Shown: one piece after another, positions 1-9,494 of the stretch
Layout: each line of letters starts with the position of its first letter
Numbering within the stretch: the stretch's first letter is position 1
Made by a program: the position numbers and the translations under genes
Origin: Polycyclovorans sp002706265
GTDB taxonomy: Bacteria > Pseudomonadota > Gammaproteobacteria > Nevskiales > Nevskiaceae
Direction: 5' to 3'
Assembly: GCA_963973915.1 (NCBI GenBank)
Contig: CAXBBM010000006.1
Coordinates: 1 to 64,000, forward strand
DNA: 64,000 nt
The notes under the pieces: generated by a model
Told to the model about the DNA's origin: nothing
Seen by the model: only the letters and a program-made list of their open reading frames with translations
The model's database searches: none

Positions 1-88
1 CGCTGGCATGCTCGAATCAAGATCGGCTGATATTTTCAGGCGCCCAGGTTCCTAGACGATCGCCGCAGAATGCCGGCAGGCGCCGCGC

Positions 89-1429
89 TCAGAAGAACCG
101 CTGCAGGCTCAGCCGCACCATGCTCTCGTCCCTCAGAAAATCGAGAAAGGGCTCGGTGGGCACGCGCTCGAAGTGCCGGGCAGTGAGGGCGCCGCGCCAG
201 TGCGGGCCGAAGCGGCGGCTCGCCTCGATCTGCATCAGCTGATCGGTGCCGCTGCGGTCCATGAAGAAGCCTGCCTCGACAACCGTGCCGGGAATGTCGT
301 TGAGGTTGATGCGGGTGCCCAGAAACAGGTCGTTGTCGCTGCGGCTGTTGATCAGGGTGCGGCGCTCGTCGAAGAGATATTCGGCCAGCGCGGTGACTTC
401 CCAGCCGCTGTTGAAGAACCCGGCCAGCGCGTATTCGATGCCCCCCACGGCAGCCTGGGTCGAGCGCCCGCCGCGCTCGCGCGCCACCGCTTCGAGCTTG
501 AGCGCCAGCGCCCCGCGGATGTACTGAGCCTCGAGGCCCATCTGCCTTAATCGGGCGTATTCCGGCACCAGCACGATGTTGGCCAGCACGCGGTCGAACA
601 GGGCGAAATCGTCGTCGACCAGGCCCAGGCGCTGGAACAGGTCGAGCAGCCGGTTGGCCAGCGGCGCCTCGGGCAGCGTGGTGCCCATGATCAGGTCGCA
701 GTTGGGGCCGTCGGCCGTGCCCGGAAACCCGCTGCCACGGCGCAGGCAGGGAAGAATGTCGGGATCGCGGGCGGTGCCGTCAAAGACGCTGAGGTTCAGG
801 TCCAGCGGGCCGAACCGCATGCGCAGCCGGCCGGCGACATCGACGTGCCGCTGCCCGGCGGAGGACGCGTAGCGGGCCTCTTCGGGGGCGAAGTCGAAGC
901 CGATGCGCGGCTGGCCGTTGGCGTCGGGAAAGGTGCGGGCGCGCTGGTAGGGCATCACGAACACATCGAAGCTGCCGATCGGCTGCAGCCAGGTCAGCGC
1001 CAGCATGGGCTGGCCCAGCTTGGCGTCGGCGGCGATGTCTTCAACGAAGTCGGCCTGGTTGATCACGTCCACCAGCGTGTGCGACTCGGTCACGCCCCAG
1101 CGCACCTGCGCAACGCCGACCAGCGCTTCCCAGTCGCGCCCCAGATGCTGCAGGTACAGCGAGCGCACATCGCCGTGGCTGCGGCGGTCATCGAGGCTGT
1201 CGAGCCGATAGAACAGCTCGCCCTCAAGGCGGGTGTTGCGGTGGTTCCAGCTCTGGAACACCGTGGGCTTCAACGCCACCGAGGCCGAGTTGCGTTCCCG
1301 GTCCTGATTGAAGAACGAGCGCGCCTGCAGTTCCAGCGCGCCGCCCAGTGAACCCGCCGACGCCTTGGCCGCGAAGACGCACAGCAGAACACACCACAGC
1401 AATGGGTTTGCCCCAGCAGGTTGCCGCAT
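89..1429 (-). CDS. Outer-membrane beta-barrel protein, DUF1302-like
   Basis: The 446-residue product is predicted to be exported and inserted in the outer membrane. Residues 1-25 form a signal peptide with a hydrophobic core (LLWCVLLCVFAAKASA). The chain ends in SLQRFF, the C-terminal aromatic signature of BAM-assembled barrels. Around residues 109-127 the strand VRWGVTESHTLVDVINQAD resembles a strand of the DUF1302 porin-like family. An upstream GAGG at good spacing supports the start. It lies 195 bp from a divergent LysR gene, which may control it, and near an MMPL exporter on the same strand. The substrate is unknown. DUF1302 membership is inferred from motif and topology and is weaker than for the larger barrel at 12160-14442. 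Confidence 0.65.
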   Translation of the reverse strand: MRQPAGANPLLWCVLLCVFAAKASAGSLGGALELQARSFFNQDRERNSASVALKPTVFQSWNHRNTRLEGELFYRLDSLDDRRSHGDVRSLYLQHLGRDWEALVGVAQVRWGVTESHTLVDVINQADFVEDIAADAKLGQPMLALTWLQPIGSFDVFVMPYQRARTFPDANGQPRIGFDFAPEEARYASSAGQRHVDVAGRLRMRFGPLDLNLSVFDGTARDPDILPCLRRGSGFPGTADGPNCDLIMGTTLPEAPLANRLLDLFQRLGLVDDDFALFDRVLANIVLVPEYARLRQMGLEAQYIRGALALKLEAVARERGGRSTQAAVGGIEYALAGFFNSGWEVTALAEYLFDERRTLINSRSDNDLFLGTRINLNDIPGTVVEAGFFMDRSGTDQLMQIEASRRFGPHWRGALTARHFERVPTEPFLDFLRDESMVRLSLQRFF

Positions 1430-1624
1430 TCAGAACCTCATCCCGTGTTCACCCCGGTGTCAGCTGCGCGCATGATGGCGTGTTACGCACCCCAGTTCAG
1501 CCCGGCCCGGTTGAGGCCGGGGCACCGCCTGCGTGACGGCCCTGCCTGACGCATTTCAAGCACCATAGTCGCGGCGCCGCCCGGCTTCCCGCTGTTTCCC
1601 ACCCGTTTTTGGGCTTCCTGACTG

Positions 1625-2533
1625 ATGACCAACCCGCGACTCCCTTCCCTCAATCTGATTCGGGTTTTCGAAACCGCGGCGCGTCGCATGAGCTTCAAGG
1701 GCGCGGCCGAGGAGCTTTTCGTCTCACCGCCGGCCGTCAGCCACCAGATCAAGGCCCTGGAAGACAGCCTGGGCGTCACCCTGTTCAAGCGGGAAAATCG
1801 CAAGATCGCACTGACTGCCGAGGGCAAGCGCTACTACCTGCACGTCAAGCGCGGACTGGACCTGATCGACAGCGCGACTTTGGCCGTGCGTCAGCAACGG
1901 CGAAAGCGACGGTTCGTGGTCAACACCCTGCCCAACATCGCCAGTCTGCTGTTGTTTCCCAACATTCACCATTTTCAGGCCAGGTATCCCGATCTGAGTA
2001 TTCAGATCGAGTCCGACGTCGCGCGGATTGATTTCGACAACTCCGAGGTCATGGTCGCCATCCGCCATGAATGCGGCAACGAACCGGGGCTGACCTACCA
2101 CCCGCTGGTACGGATTGCCCTCACGCCCATCTGCACCCGTCGCTACCTCGACCAACACCCCGGATTGCGCCAGGCCGACTTCAGTGGTTGCCGGCTCATC
2201 AAGATCTCGGGCGACACTTATCAATGGCCGCGCTGGCAGGCCGAGTGGGACGCGCGGTCAGAGATTTCGGATGAACTGGTGGTCAGCACCGTGCAGGCCA
2301 GTATCGAAGCCGTGAAGAGCGACGTTGGCGTGGCCATGGGCTACCTCCCCACGGCGTATCAGTTCATGCGCCGCGATTCAGACCTCGTGCTGCCGGTGCC
2401 CGACAGGGTCACCCGGCACGGCGAATGTTTTCTGACCTACCGCAACGAAGATGCGGGCGACGAGGTCATCAAAACCTTTCACGACTGGGTGGTGGGGGTC
2501 ATCGCCCAAGAATGGACGAGTAAGAAAAACTAA
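1625..2533 (+). CDS. LysR-family transcriptional regulator
   Basis: The 302-residue protein has a typical LysR layout. An N-terminal winged HTH spans about residues 5-64, with the family signature AAEELFVSPPAVSHQIKALE followed by LGVTLFKR and LTAEGKRYY. A substrate-binding-like effector domain spans about residues 90-295. The helix resembles the GcvA/AmpR branch. The length is normal and the gene is intact. It is divergent from the outer-membrane barrel gene at 89-1429 and 89 bp upstream of a solo LuxR HTH gene, so the 195-bp gap at 1430-1624 probably carries its operator. The inducer cannot be read from the sequence. Confidence 0.93.
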   Translation: MTNPRLPSLNLIRVFETAARRMSFKGAAEELFVSPPAVSHQIKALEDSLGVTLFKRENRKIALTAEGKRYYLHVKRGLDLIDSATLAVRQQRRKRRFVVNTLPNIASLLLFPNIHHFQARYPDLSIQIESDVARIDFDNSEVMVAIRHECGNEPGLTYHPLVRIALTPICTRRYLDQHPGLRQADFSGCRLIKISGDTYQWPRWQAEWDARSEISDELVVSTVQASIEAVKSDVGVAMGYLPTAYQFMRRDSDLVLPVPDRVTRHGECFLTYRNEDAGDEVIKTFHDWVVGVIAQEWTSKKN

Positions 2534-2621
2534 CCTGAAGCACGGCAATTTTTCATTTGTCAGCCCCCTTTTTGGTGGAGATGATGCTGGGCAACCGCAA
2601 CCAGCACAGTGGGTCGCCAAA

Positions 2622-2879
2622 ATGTCACTTCAACACGCAGGCCTCAATCTGCATCAGTCCTGTTCAAGGCCCCTGCCGCTCAGCCGCCGTGAGCACGAGG
2701 TACTCAGAGAACTTGCCCTGGGCAACAGCAACAAACGCATCGCCAAGGCGCTGTTCATCAGCGCCTACACGGTGGACGGATACGTGAAAGACATTTATCG
2801 AAAGCTCGGTGTGCGCAACCGCGCAATGGCCGCCGTCATCGCCGCGCATCACGGATTGCTCAATGAGCACGCTCCGTGA
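2622..2879 (+). CDS. Single-domain LuxR/GerE-type HTH protein
   Basis: The 85-residue protein is almost entirely a GerE-type HTH. LSRREHEVLRELALGNSNKR is followed by IAKALFISAYTVDGYVKDIY and RKLGVRNR, the canonical LuxR C-terminal DNA-binding domain at about residues 22-80. No receiver or autoinducer domain precedes it. The frame stays open upstream into the LysR gene, but the first sensible start is the ATG at 2622. It follows the LysR gene on the same strand and may be co-transcribed. It ends 60 bp before the convergent MMPL transporter. Solo HTH proteins of this type often work as partners or antagonists of full-length regulators; that role is inference here. Confidence 0.75.
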   Translation: MSLQHAGLNLHQSCSRPLPLSRREHEVLRELALGNSNKRIAKALFISAYTVDGYVKDIYRKLGVRNRAMAAVIAAHHGLLNEHAP

Positions 2880-2938
2880 CCTGTGAAGGGGTGAGAAGGG
2901 CGCCGTGCCGAAGCGGTCCACCCGCCGGGTGCATGGCT

Positions 2939-5266
2939 TCAGCCTGACGGTCGCGCGCCGGCGGGCGGGTCAGGCGCGCCACGGTCGAACCACAACAACA
3001 AGGCCGGTAGCAGAAGGAAGTCGGCAATCAGCGCCAGAACGATGATCAGCACGGTGAGCATGCCCAGGTGGGCGCTGAGCAGGAAGCTGGAGGCCGACAG
3101 GCAGGCGAACCCGGCCGCGAGCGTGGCGGTGGTGATCCACAGCGCCGAGCCCACGTCGCCAAAGGCGTGACGGACGGCGTGGTCGGGGTCCAGACCGCGG
3201 TTGCGGCGACCCTGCATGTAGCGCGCGAGAAAGTGGATGGAATCATCCACCACGATGCCCAGGGTCAGGCTGACCACCACCGCGAGGCTCATGCCCACCT
3301 GACCCACCAGCAGGCCCCACAGGCCGAAGCCCATGAGCATGGGCGCGAAGTTGGGGATCAGGCTGATGGCGCCGATGCGCCAGTGGCGGAACGCAAGCAC
3401 GAAGATCAGCGCCACCAGCGTGAAGGTGATCAGGTTGCCCCAGAGCATTGCCTTGAAGTTGCGTTGGGCGATGCGCGCGAACATCACCGGCACACCGGTG
3501 CCGGTGGTCTGCATCTCGGCCGGCCAGTTGGCCGCCATCCACGCCTGTGCGCGGTTGTCGAGCTGGCGCACGTCCTCGTTGGTCATTTCGTTGAGCCCCA
3601 GCGTGACGCGCGACACCGACTTGTTGAAATTGACCAGATGAGACAGATCAGAGCCCGACGGCAACGCCAGCTCGAACAGCAGCAGGTACTGCGCCGCCAT
3701 GTCGCGCTGCGCGGGCAGCCGGTACATGGACGGATCATCGCCGTGCATCACCTGGTTGAGCCGCATCAGCAGCTCGTTCACGGTGGACACCTTGCGCACG
3801 CCGGGCTGGGCACGCAGCCACTCGGCAAAGGCCTGCAGGTGGTGCAGGTAGTCCGGTTCGCTGATGCCGCCATCGGCGCCGCTGGGCACCGCGTATTCGA
3901 GAAATTGCACGCCCATCAGGTGCTGGCCGACGAACTCGGTGTCCTGGCGGAAGTCGAGCACCGGGCTGAAGAATTTGACGTAGTCGTCGCCGAAGCGATT
4001 GAGCGGAATCGCCGCCGTCAGCGCCAGCACAATGACGATGCCCACGCGCCGGATCGGCCGTTGCCGGCGAATGACGAAATCAGCGACGCGCGACAGTTGC
4101 AGCGTGCGCAAGGGGCGCCCGGCCGGTTGGGTGATGAGCAGCCACGCCGGCAGCAGGGTGAGGCAATAGAACAGCGCCGCCGTGACGCCGATGGCGACGA
4201 GGTTGCCAAGGTCGCGAAACGGCGGTGAGTCGTTGAGGTTGAACGAGACGAAGCCGACGACGGTGGTCAAGGTGGTCAGGCTCAGCCCCAGCAGGTTGAT
4301 GCGCAGCGCGCGGCGCAGCGCCTCGGCGGGGCTCAGATCGGCCTCTTGGCGGGTCTTGAAATAGCTGCTCAGCACGTGCACGCAGTCCGACACCGACAGC
4401 GTGAGAATGATCAGCGGTGCCGCCATCGAGGCGGTGGTCAGCCGCAGGCCCAGATGCCCGGCAATGCCCAGCGCGGTGAGCGTCGACAGGCCAATCACCC
4501 CCAGGGTGATGAACATCGGGTTCACGCCGCGCAACGACCACCACAGCAACAGAATCATCAGCGCCATCGCCAGCGGATAGCGGTTGCGCAGGTCGAAACT
4601 GGCGGCGTCGGCCATGGCTTGATTGAACGGCAGCGAGCCGATCTGATAGGTCGTCAGGCCGGGGTTGTCGGCCTCGAATCGAAGGGCGAGCGCATCGATC
4701 GCGGCATTGACCTCGGCGGTTTCGCGGTCGCCGTCTTCCCCGGGCAGGTCGAAATAGCCGACCACCGCCGTGACCTCGCCGGAGGCGCCCAGCAGGCCGT
4801 GCAGCACGCGCGGCTCGGCCAGTGCTTCGCGCTGCAGCGCGACCAGCGCTTCGGCGCTGAACGGGCCATCGGGGACCAGCGCCTCGGCGCTCAGGTCGTC
4901 GCCGTCGGCGCGCGGCGTGTGAAAGTTGGTCAGGCTGCTGGCACCGGTGGCGTAGGGCATCAGACCCATGTCATCGGTGAGTTTGCGCAGGGCGTCGAGC
5001 CGCGGGTTTTCGAACAGCGACCCCTGGTCGGCCGAGACCGCCAGCACCACCGTGTGGCGGCTGCCGAAATGGCGCTCCAGCGCCCGTTGCGCCTGCAGCG
5101 CCGGGTTCTCGTCGCTGAAATAGGCCTGGTAGTCGGTGGTGAAGCGCAGGCCCGGCAGGCCGCTGACTGCGCCCAGCGCCAGCATGAGCGCAAGGCTCGC
5201 CCATGCCCAGGGGGCGGCGATCAGCCAGCGGCTCCAGGTGTCGGCAATCAGGTCGAGGCGCGGCAT
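2939..5266 (-). CDS. MMPL/RND-superfamily exporter
   Basis: The 775-residue inner-membrane protein has duplicated RND topology. There is one N-terminal TM (about 15-40), a large periplasmic loop, a 5-TM bundle (about 230-385), TM7 near 405-420, a second loop and a final bundle (about 615-760). Charged TM4-type motifs appear in both halves, SVSDCVHVL at 291-299 and GIVVDDSIHFL at 670-680, as in proton-driven MMPL/HpnN-type lipid exporters. It lacks the full AcrB-type porter/docking domain size. An outer-membrane barrel gene lies downstream on the same strand and an epoxide hydrolase gene is divergent. The substrate is probably lipid-like (inference). Confidence 0.88.
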   Translation of the reverse strand: MPRLDLIADTWSRWLIAAPWAWASLALMLALGAVSGLPGLRFTTDYQAYFSDENPALQAQRALERHFGSRHTVVLAVSADQGSLFENPRLDALRKLTDDMGLMPYATGASSLTNFHTPRADGDDLSAEALVPDGPFSAEALVALQREALAEPRVLHGLLGASGEVTAVVGYFDLPGEDGDRETAEVNAAIDALALRFEADNPGLTTYQIGSLPFNQAMADAASFDLRNRYPLAMALMILLLWWSLRGVNPMFITLGVIGLSTLTALGIAGHLGLRLTTASMAAPLIILTLSVSDCVHVLSSYFKTRQEADLSPAEALRRALRINLLGLSLTTLTTVVGFVSFNLNDSPPFRDLGNLVAIGVTAALFYCLTLLPAWLLITQPAGRPLRTLQLSRVADFVIRRQRPIRRVGIVIVLALTAAIPLNRFGDDYVKFFSPVLDFRQDTEFVGQHLMGVQFLEYAVPSGADGGISEPDYLHHLQAFAEWLRAQPGVRKVSTVNELLMRLNQVMHGDDPSMYRLPAQRDMAAQYLLLFELALPSGSDLSHLVNFNKSVSRVTLGLNEMTNEDVRQLDNRAQAWMAANWPAEMQTTGTGVPVMFARIAQRNFKAMLWGNLITFTLVALIFVLAFRHWRIGAISLIPNFAPMLMGFGLWGLLVGQVGMSLAVVVSLTLGIVVDDSIHFLARYMQGRRNRGLDPDHAVRHAFGDVGSALWITTATLAAGFACLSASSFLLSAHLGMLTVLIIVLALIADFLLLPALLLWFDRGAPDPPAGARPSG

Positions 5267-5391
5267 GGGCTCGGGGGTGCAAGGGCTGCGCGCAGTTTAG
5301 GGGCTCTGCGAGCGGGGGCGTTATCCTCGGTGGCTGGGTCGTCCTGCCGGGTGACCTTCTCCGCCCCAATTCCAAAGGCTGATCTCTCGAC

Positions 5392-6552
5392 ATGACCACG
5401 AACCCGCTGATCAAACCCTTTCGTGTGGACGTTCCGCAGGCCGATCTTGATGACCTGCGCGAGCGTCTGGCGCGCACCCGCTGGCCCGAGCCCGAGACCG
5501 TGCAGGACTGGGGCCAGGGTGTGCCGCTGAAGTCTGCCCAGGCGCTGGTGCAGTACTGGTCCGAGCAGTACGACTGGCGCCGCTGCGAGGCCGCCTTCAA
5601 CCGTTACGAACAGTGGACGACCGAGATTGACGGGGTGTCCATCCACTTTCTGCATGTGCGCTCGCGACACGAAAACGCCACGCCGATGCTGCTGACCCAC
5701 GGCTGGCCGGGTGCGGTGCTGGAGTTCTTCAAGGTCATCGAGCCGCTGACCGACCCCACCGCCCACGGCGGCTCGGCCGACGAGGCGTTTCATCTGGTGA
5801 TTCCGACGCTGCCGGGCTATGGCTTTTCCGGCAAGCCGGCCGACCAGGGCTGGTCGATCGAGAAGATTGCGCAGGCCTGGGCCGAGTTGATGGCGCGGCT
5901 GGGCTACACCCGGTACCTCGCCCAGGGCGGCGACTGGGGCGCCGCGGTCACGACCGCGCTGGGCGCCATGCGGCCGCCAGGATTGCGCAGCATTCACGTG
6001 AACCTGCCTATGGTGATGCCGCGTGACCCGGTCGCCGAGCCAACACCCGCCGAACTGGCGATGCTGATGGCCATGCAGGATTACGCCGAGTGGGATTCGG
6101 GTTATGCCCACCAGCAGTCCACCCGGCCACAGACCCTGGGCTACGGCCTGGCCGATTCGCCGGTCGGGCAAGCGATGTGGATCTTCGAGAAGTTTCATCG
6201 CTGGACCGACAGCGACGGCGATCCCCTCAAGGTGCTGAGCTACGACCAGATGCTCGACATCATCACGCTCTACTGGCTCACCAACAGCGCGGCCTCGTCG
6301 GGGCGACTGTACTGGGAGAGCTACAAAAAGGGCTTCTTCGCGGTGCCGCTGGACCTGCCGGTGGGGTGCAGCATTTTTCCCAAGGAGCTGTACCGCGCGC
6401 CGCGCAGCTTCGCCGAACGCTGCATGTCTCAGATCATCTACTGGGGCGAGCCGGAAAAGGGCGGCCACTTCGCCGCGCTGGAACAGCCGGCCGTGTTCGT
6501 CAACGAGCTGCGCGGCTGGGCGCGCTGCCTGCCGGCGGGCGAGGGCGCCTGA
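5392..6552 (+). CDS. Epoxide hydrolase (alpha/beta-hydrolase, EHN family)
   Basis: The 386-residue enzyme has the epoxide-hydrolase N-terminal (EHN) region at residues 1-110 followed by an alpha/beta-hydrolase fold. The oxyanion-hole motif HGWPG is at 103-107. The nucleophile is Asp181 in GGDWGA, and the catalytic His is His359 in GGHFAALEQP. These residues predict hydrolysis of an epoxide to a vicinal diol through an ester intermediate. There is no signal peptide, so it is cytoplasmic. It is divergent from the MMPL transporter with a 125-bp shared upstream region and ends at a strong bidirectional terminator. The substrate is unknown; the context suits catabolism or detoxification of hydrophobic compounds. 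Confidence 0.92.
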   Translation: MTTNPLIKPFRVDVPQADLDDLRERLARTRWPEPETVQDWGQGVPLKSAQALVQYWSEQYDWRRCEAAFNRYEQWTTEIDGVSIHFLHVRSRHENATPMLLTHGWPGAVLEFFKVIEPLTDPTAHGGSADEAFHLVIPTLPGYGFSGKPADQGWSIEKIAQAWAELMARLGYTRYLAQGGDWGAAVTTALGAMRPPGLRSIHVNLPMVMPRDPVAEPTPAELAMLMAMQDYAEWDSGYAHQQSTRPQTLGYGLADSPVGQAMWIFEKFHRWTDSDGDPLKVLSYDQMLDIITLYWLTNSAASSGRLYWESYKKGFFAVPLDLPVGCSIFPKELYRAPRSFAERCMSQIIYWGEPEKGGHFAALEQPAVFVNELRGWARCLPAGEGA

Positions 6553-6564
6553 AGCGCGTGCTTA

Positions 6565-6599
6565 CAACAAGAAGGCGCCCTTGAGGCGCCTTTTTGTTG
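6565..6599. terminator. Bidirectional rho-independent terminator
   Basis: Arms 6565-6579 and 6585-6599 pair over 15 bp with one G-T pair, around the loop CTTGA. A T-run (6591-6595) serves the plus strand, and the A-rich left arm serves the minus strand. It sits between the convergent epoxide hydrolase and redoxin genes and plausibly ends both. Confidence 0.85.
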
Positions 6600-6613
6600 G
6601 GTATCAGGCCGCG

Positions 6614-7222
6614 TTATTTGGCGTACTTGATCGAACAACCATAGGGCCGGCTGGTGGCCACCGGCACGTCTTTGCCGGCGGCGGTGGCGGCCATGGCCAG
6701 TTCCAGATGCGGCACGGCCCTGGGGATGTCGGCCGGGTCGGCGCTGGGAATGCTGTCGATGCCGCCGGCGTAGACCAAGGCCCCTTCGGGGTCGATCACG
6801 AACATGTGCGGCGTGGTCTTTGCGTCGTACAGGCGGCCGGCGCTGCCGTCCTCGTCAAGAATCACCGCCGAGGGGCTGGCGTTGCGGCGCACGGTGAGGG
6901 CGTCGGCCTGCTCGGGCGTCACGTGCCCCTGTTCGCCGGGCGCCGATGAGATGACGGTCAGCCACACCACTTCGCGCGTCGCCGCGTCGCGCTGCAGGCG
7001 CTGCATGTTGTCGCTGCCGTAATGCTTCTGAACGAACGGGCAGTCGTGGTTGGTCCATTCCAGCACCACGGTCTTGCCCTGCAGATCGCTGATCTGGTGC
7101 ACGGCGCCGGTGGTGTCGCGCAGGGTGGCATCGGGTGCGGGCGTGCCGATGGTTGCGGCGGACCATGCTGCGCTGCTGCTGATCATCAGCGCGGAGGTCA
7201 TCAGTAAGGCGGTCATGTTCAT
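6614..7222 (-). CDS. Exported redoxin (PRX-like, AhpC/TSA fold)
   Basis: The 202-residue protein starts with a signal peptide (about 1-22, ending SAAWSAA), so it should act in the periplasm. A thioredoxin/AhpC-like domain follows, with a single active-site Cys61 in the motif NHDCPFVQKHY. A second Cys near residue 196 (PYGCSIKY) is typical of the PRX_like1 group and could act as resolving residue. It lies 10 bp downstream of the DsbD/ScsB-like gene in the same operon, so the membrane reductase probably supplies its electrons. Whether it reduces peroxides or protein disulfides is not decided by the sequence. Confidence 0.85.
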   Translation of the reverse strand: MNMTALLMTSALMISSSAAWSAATIGTPAPDATLRDTTGAVHQISDLQGKTVVLEWTNHDCPFVQKHYGSDNMQRLQRDAATREVVWLTVISSAPGEQGHVTPEQADALTVRRNASPSAVILDEDGSAGRLYDAKTTPHMFVIDPEGALVYAGGIDSIPSADPADIPRAVPHLELAMAATAAGKDVPVATSRPYGCSIKYAK

Positions 7223-7232
7223 GGTCGTGTCC

Positions 7233-9341
7233 TCAAAGGGCGTCGGGCGGCGCCGACACCGCGCTGATCACGATGTCGGGCGTCAAGGCTTGCGGCAGCA
7301 CCCGGGGGCTGCCGCCCTTCACCGACACAAGGTACAGCGGCACGCCTGAACGCCGGTAGCGTTCCAGAACCCGGGTGATGGCCGGGTCGCTGCGGGTCCA
7401 GTCGCCTTTCAGGTAGGTGACGTCGTGGTCGCGAAATGCCTGCTGCACCTGTGGGCGGCTCAGGGTGGTGCGTTCGTTGACCTTGCACGAGATGCACCAG
7501 TCGGCCGTGAAGTTGACGAACACGGTCTTGCCCTGGGCGCGCAGCGCGTCGAAGCGCGCGTCGCTGTACACCGATTCGGCGCCGGCCGGGGCCTGCGTCG
7601 CGGCAGTGCCGGCCGGTGCGCGCAGGGCGGGCTGTGCCAGCACGCTCAGGGCCAGCACCGCGGCCACGGCGGCCACGGCGCGCCAGGCCTTGCCGGGCCG
7701 GGTCAGCGCCCACACCGCCATGGCGATCAGCACCCCGCCGCCCAGCAGCAGGGCCATCACGCCAGGGCCGGCCTGCTGGCCGGCCACCCACACCAGCCAC
7801 ACGGCGGTGAGATACAGCGGAAAGGCCATGAACTGCTTGAAGGTTTCCATCCATGCGCCGGGTCGCGGCAGCAGGCGCGCCGCCGCCGGGACGAAGCCGA
7901 TCAGCAGGAACGGGCTGGCCAGCCCCAGCCCCAGCGCCGCGAACACGGCCGCGGCGATGAGCGGCGGCTGCACCAGCGCAAACCCGAGGGCGGTGCCCAT
8001 GAACGGCGCGGTACACGGGCTGGCGACCACCACTGCCAGCACGCCGGTGAAGAACGAGCCGGTGCTGCCGTTGGCCTGGGTGAGCGTCTGGCCCATGCCG
8101 GTCCAGCGGCCGCCCAGCGCGAACAGGCCCGACAGCGACAGGCCCAGCGCAAACATCACGTAGGCCAGTGCGCCGACCACGATGGGCGATTGCAGTTGAA
8201 ACCCCCAGCCGATCGCCGCACCACCGGCACGCAGGCCCAGCAGCAGGGCGGCGATGCCGACGCAGCTGAGGATCACCCCGGCGGTGTAGGCCAGCGCGTG
8301 CCATTGGCGCTGACGCGGGCTCTGGTCGCGGCTGCGGATCACCGCCATGGCCTTGAGGGACAGCACCGGAAAGACGCAGGGCATCAGGTTGAGGATCAGG
8401 CCGCCGGCGAAGGCCAGCAGCAGCACCCAGGCCAGCGCCGGGGTGTCGACGTCTGCGGCGGTGGGCGGGGCAGACGCCTCGGGGCCAGGCGCCGTCGTCG
8501 ACGGGTCGGCAGGCACTGCGGCCACTGCCCCGCGGGTGCTGCGCAGAGCGAACGCCTGGGTGGGCGCGCCGTCGCGGCGCACCACAATCACGCCTTCGAC
8601 CGGGTCACTGAGGCCGCCGTGGAAGGCGCTCAGCGCCTGGCTGAGGCGCAGCACGCCATCGTCCACCGCCACCCGCTGCGGCTGGGCGTGATCGACCAGA
8701 TCATTCGGCACCGGGAAGTAGGCAACACGATCGTCCGTCGTCCACGGGCCGGGCACTGCCAGGCTGAAGCTGCCGTTGGCCACGGCGTGCAGCGGCGCGT
8801 CGCCCGGCCAGGCTTTCGGCAACTGGGCGCGTGCGTCGCGAAACACCTGCGCGTGCTGTGCATCGGGCGCGGCGGCGTCGGACACCGGCGCCTCCAGGCT
8901 GAGCGTGGCGCTGCCGGGAATGCAGATGTCGGCGCACACCAGCCACTCGACCTTGGCGCTCAGGGTGGCGGTACTGCCCGTGAGGCCGGTGCTGGTCAGC
9001 GGCACGAGGTGCAGGGTGGGGTCGCTGTAGCCGTAGTTGGTGAGCGGCCCCAGAGCTTCGGCGTGGGGATAGGGCCAGTGGATGTCGCCGGCGCGCATCG
9101 CCTGCGGCAGGGTCCAGGCGATGCGGGTGGCCAGGCCCGAGTCCCCGGGGTTTTGCCAGTACACGTGCCAGCCCTCGTCGGGGCGCAACAGCACGCCGGC
9201 CCACTGCGTGCCGTTGGCCTGCAATGCCGTATCTTCAAGCAGCAGCTCGGCGCGCACATGCGGCGCCTCGACGATGCGTTGTGCGCCGGCGGTGCCGGCC
9301 ATCAGCAGGCCGATTACGGCCCATCCAATCCGATAATTCAC
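7233..9341 (-). CDS. Protein-disulfide reductase, DsbD/ScsB-like
   Basis: The 702-residue membrane reductase carries electrons from cytoplasmic thioredoxin to periplasmic partners. It has a signal peptide (about 1-20), an N-terminal periplasmic ScsB/DsbD-type beta domain with its own cysteines (VCADIC), a central 8-TM DsbD domain (about 295-575) containing MPCVFPVLSLK and ASPCTAPFMG with the two membrane cysteines, and a C-terminal thioredoxin domain with C616-I-S-C619. The GTG at 9341 is preferred because GGGA sits 6 nt upstream; a TTG at 9359 would add six residues. The redoxin gene follows after 10 bp. The ScsB-like N-domain favours a copper-stress or redoxin-specific role over classical DsbD, but this is inference. 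Confidence 0.9.
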   Translation of the reverse strand: MNYRIGWAVIGLLMAGTAGAQRIVEAPHVRAELLLEDTALQANGTQWAGVLLRPDEGWHVYWQNPGDSGLATRIAWTLPQAMRAGDIHWPYPHAEALGPLTNYGYSDPTLHLVPLTSTGLTGSTATLSAKVEWLVCADICIPGSATLSLEAPVSDAAAPDAQHAQVFRDARAQLPKAWPGDAPLHAVANGSFSLAVPGPWTTDDRVAYFPVPNDLVDHAQPQRVAVDDGVLRLSQALSAFHGGLSDPVEGVIVVRRDGAPTQAFALRSTRGAVAAVPADPSTTAPGPEASAPPTAADVDTPALAWVLLLAFAGGLILNLMPCVFPVLSLKAMAVIRSRDQSPRQRQWHALAYTAGVILSCVGIAALLLGLRAGGAAIGWGFQLQSPIVVGALAYVMFALGLSLSGLFALGGRWTGMGQTLTQANGSTGSFFTGVLAVVVASPCTAPFMGTALGFALVQPPLIAAAVFAALGLGLASPFLLIGFVPAAARLLPRPGAWMETFKQFMAFPLYLTAVWLVWVAGQQAGPGVMALLLGGGVLIAMAVWALTRPGKAWRAVAAVAAVLALSVLAQPALRAPAGTAATQAPAGAESVYSDARFDALRAQGKTVFVNFTADWCISCKVNERTTLSRPQVQQAFRDHDVTYLKGDWTRSDPAITRVLERYRRSGVPLYLVSVKGGSPRVLPQALTPDIVISAVSAPPDAL

Positions 9342-9494
9342 GCAGAATCCCGTTGACAAAATAATGTGACCCCTTCAGCCACGCGCCCTGCTGAGACGCT
9401 GCGGCAGGACGCGCGGTTCCGTCGTCGGCCCCTCAGGATGGGGCCGAGGTGGCGATCAACCCGCGAAGCGTAGACCGACCCCGAGAACCTGATC

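Noticed and set aside
7425..9356. 643-codon open frame on the plus strand opposite the DsbD-like gene
   Set aside because: It is an antisense shadow typical of GC-rich coding DNA. The translation is Gln/His/Arg/Gly-rich with no domain, while the minus strand has clear DsbD motifs.
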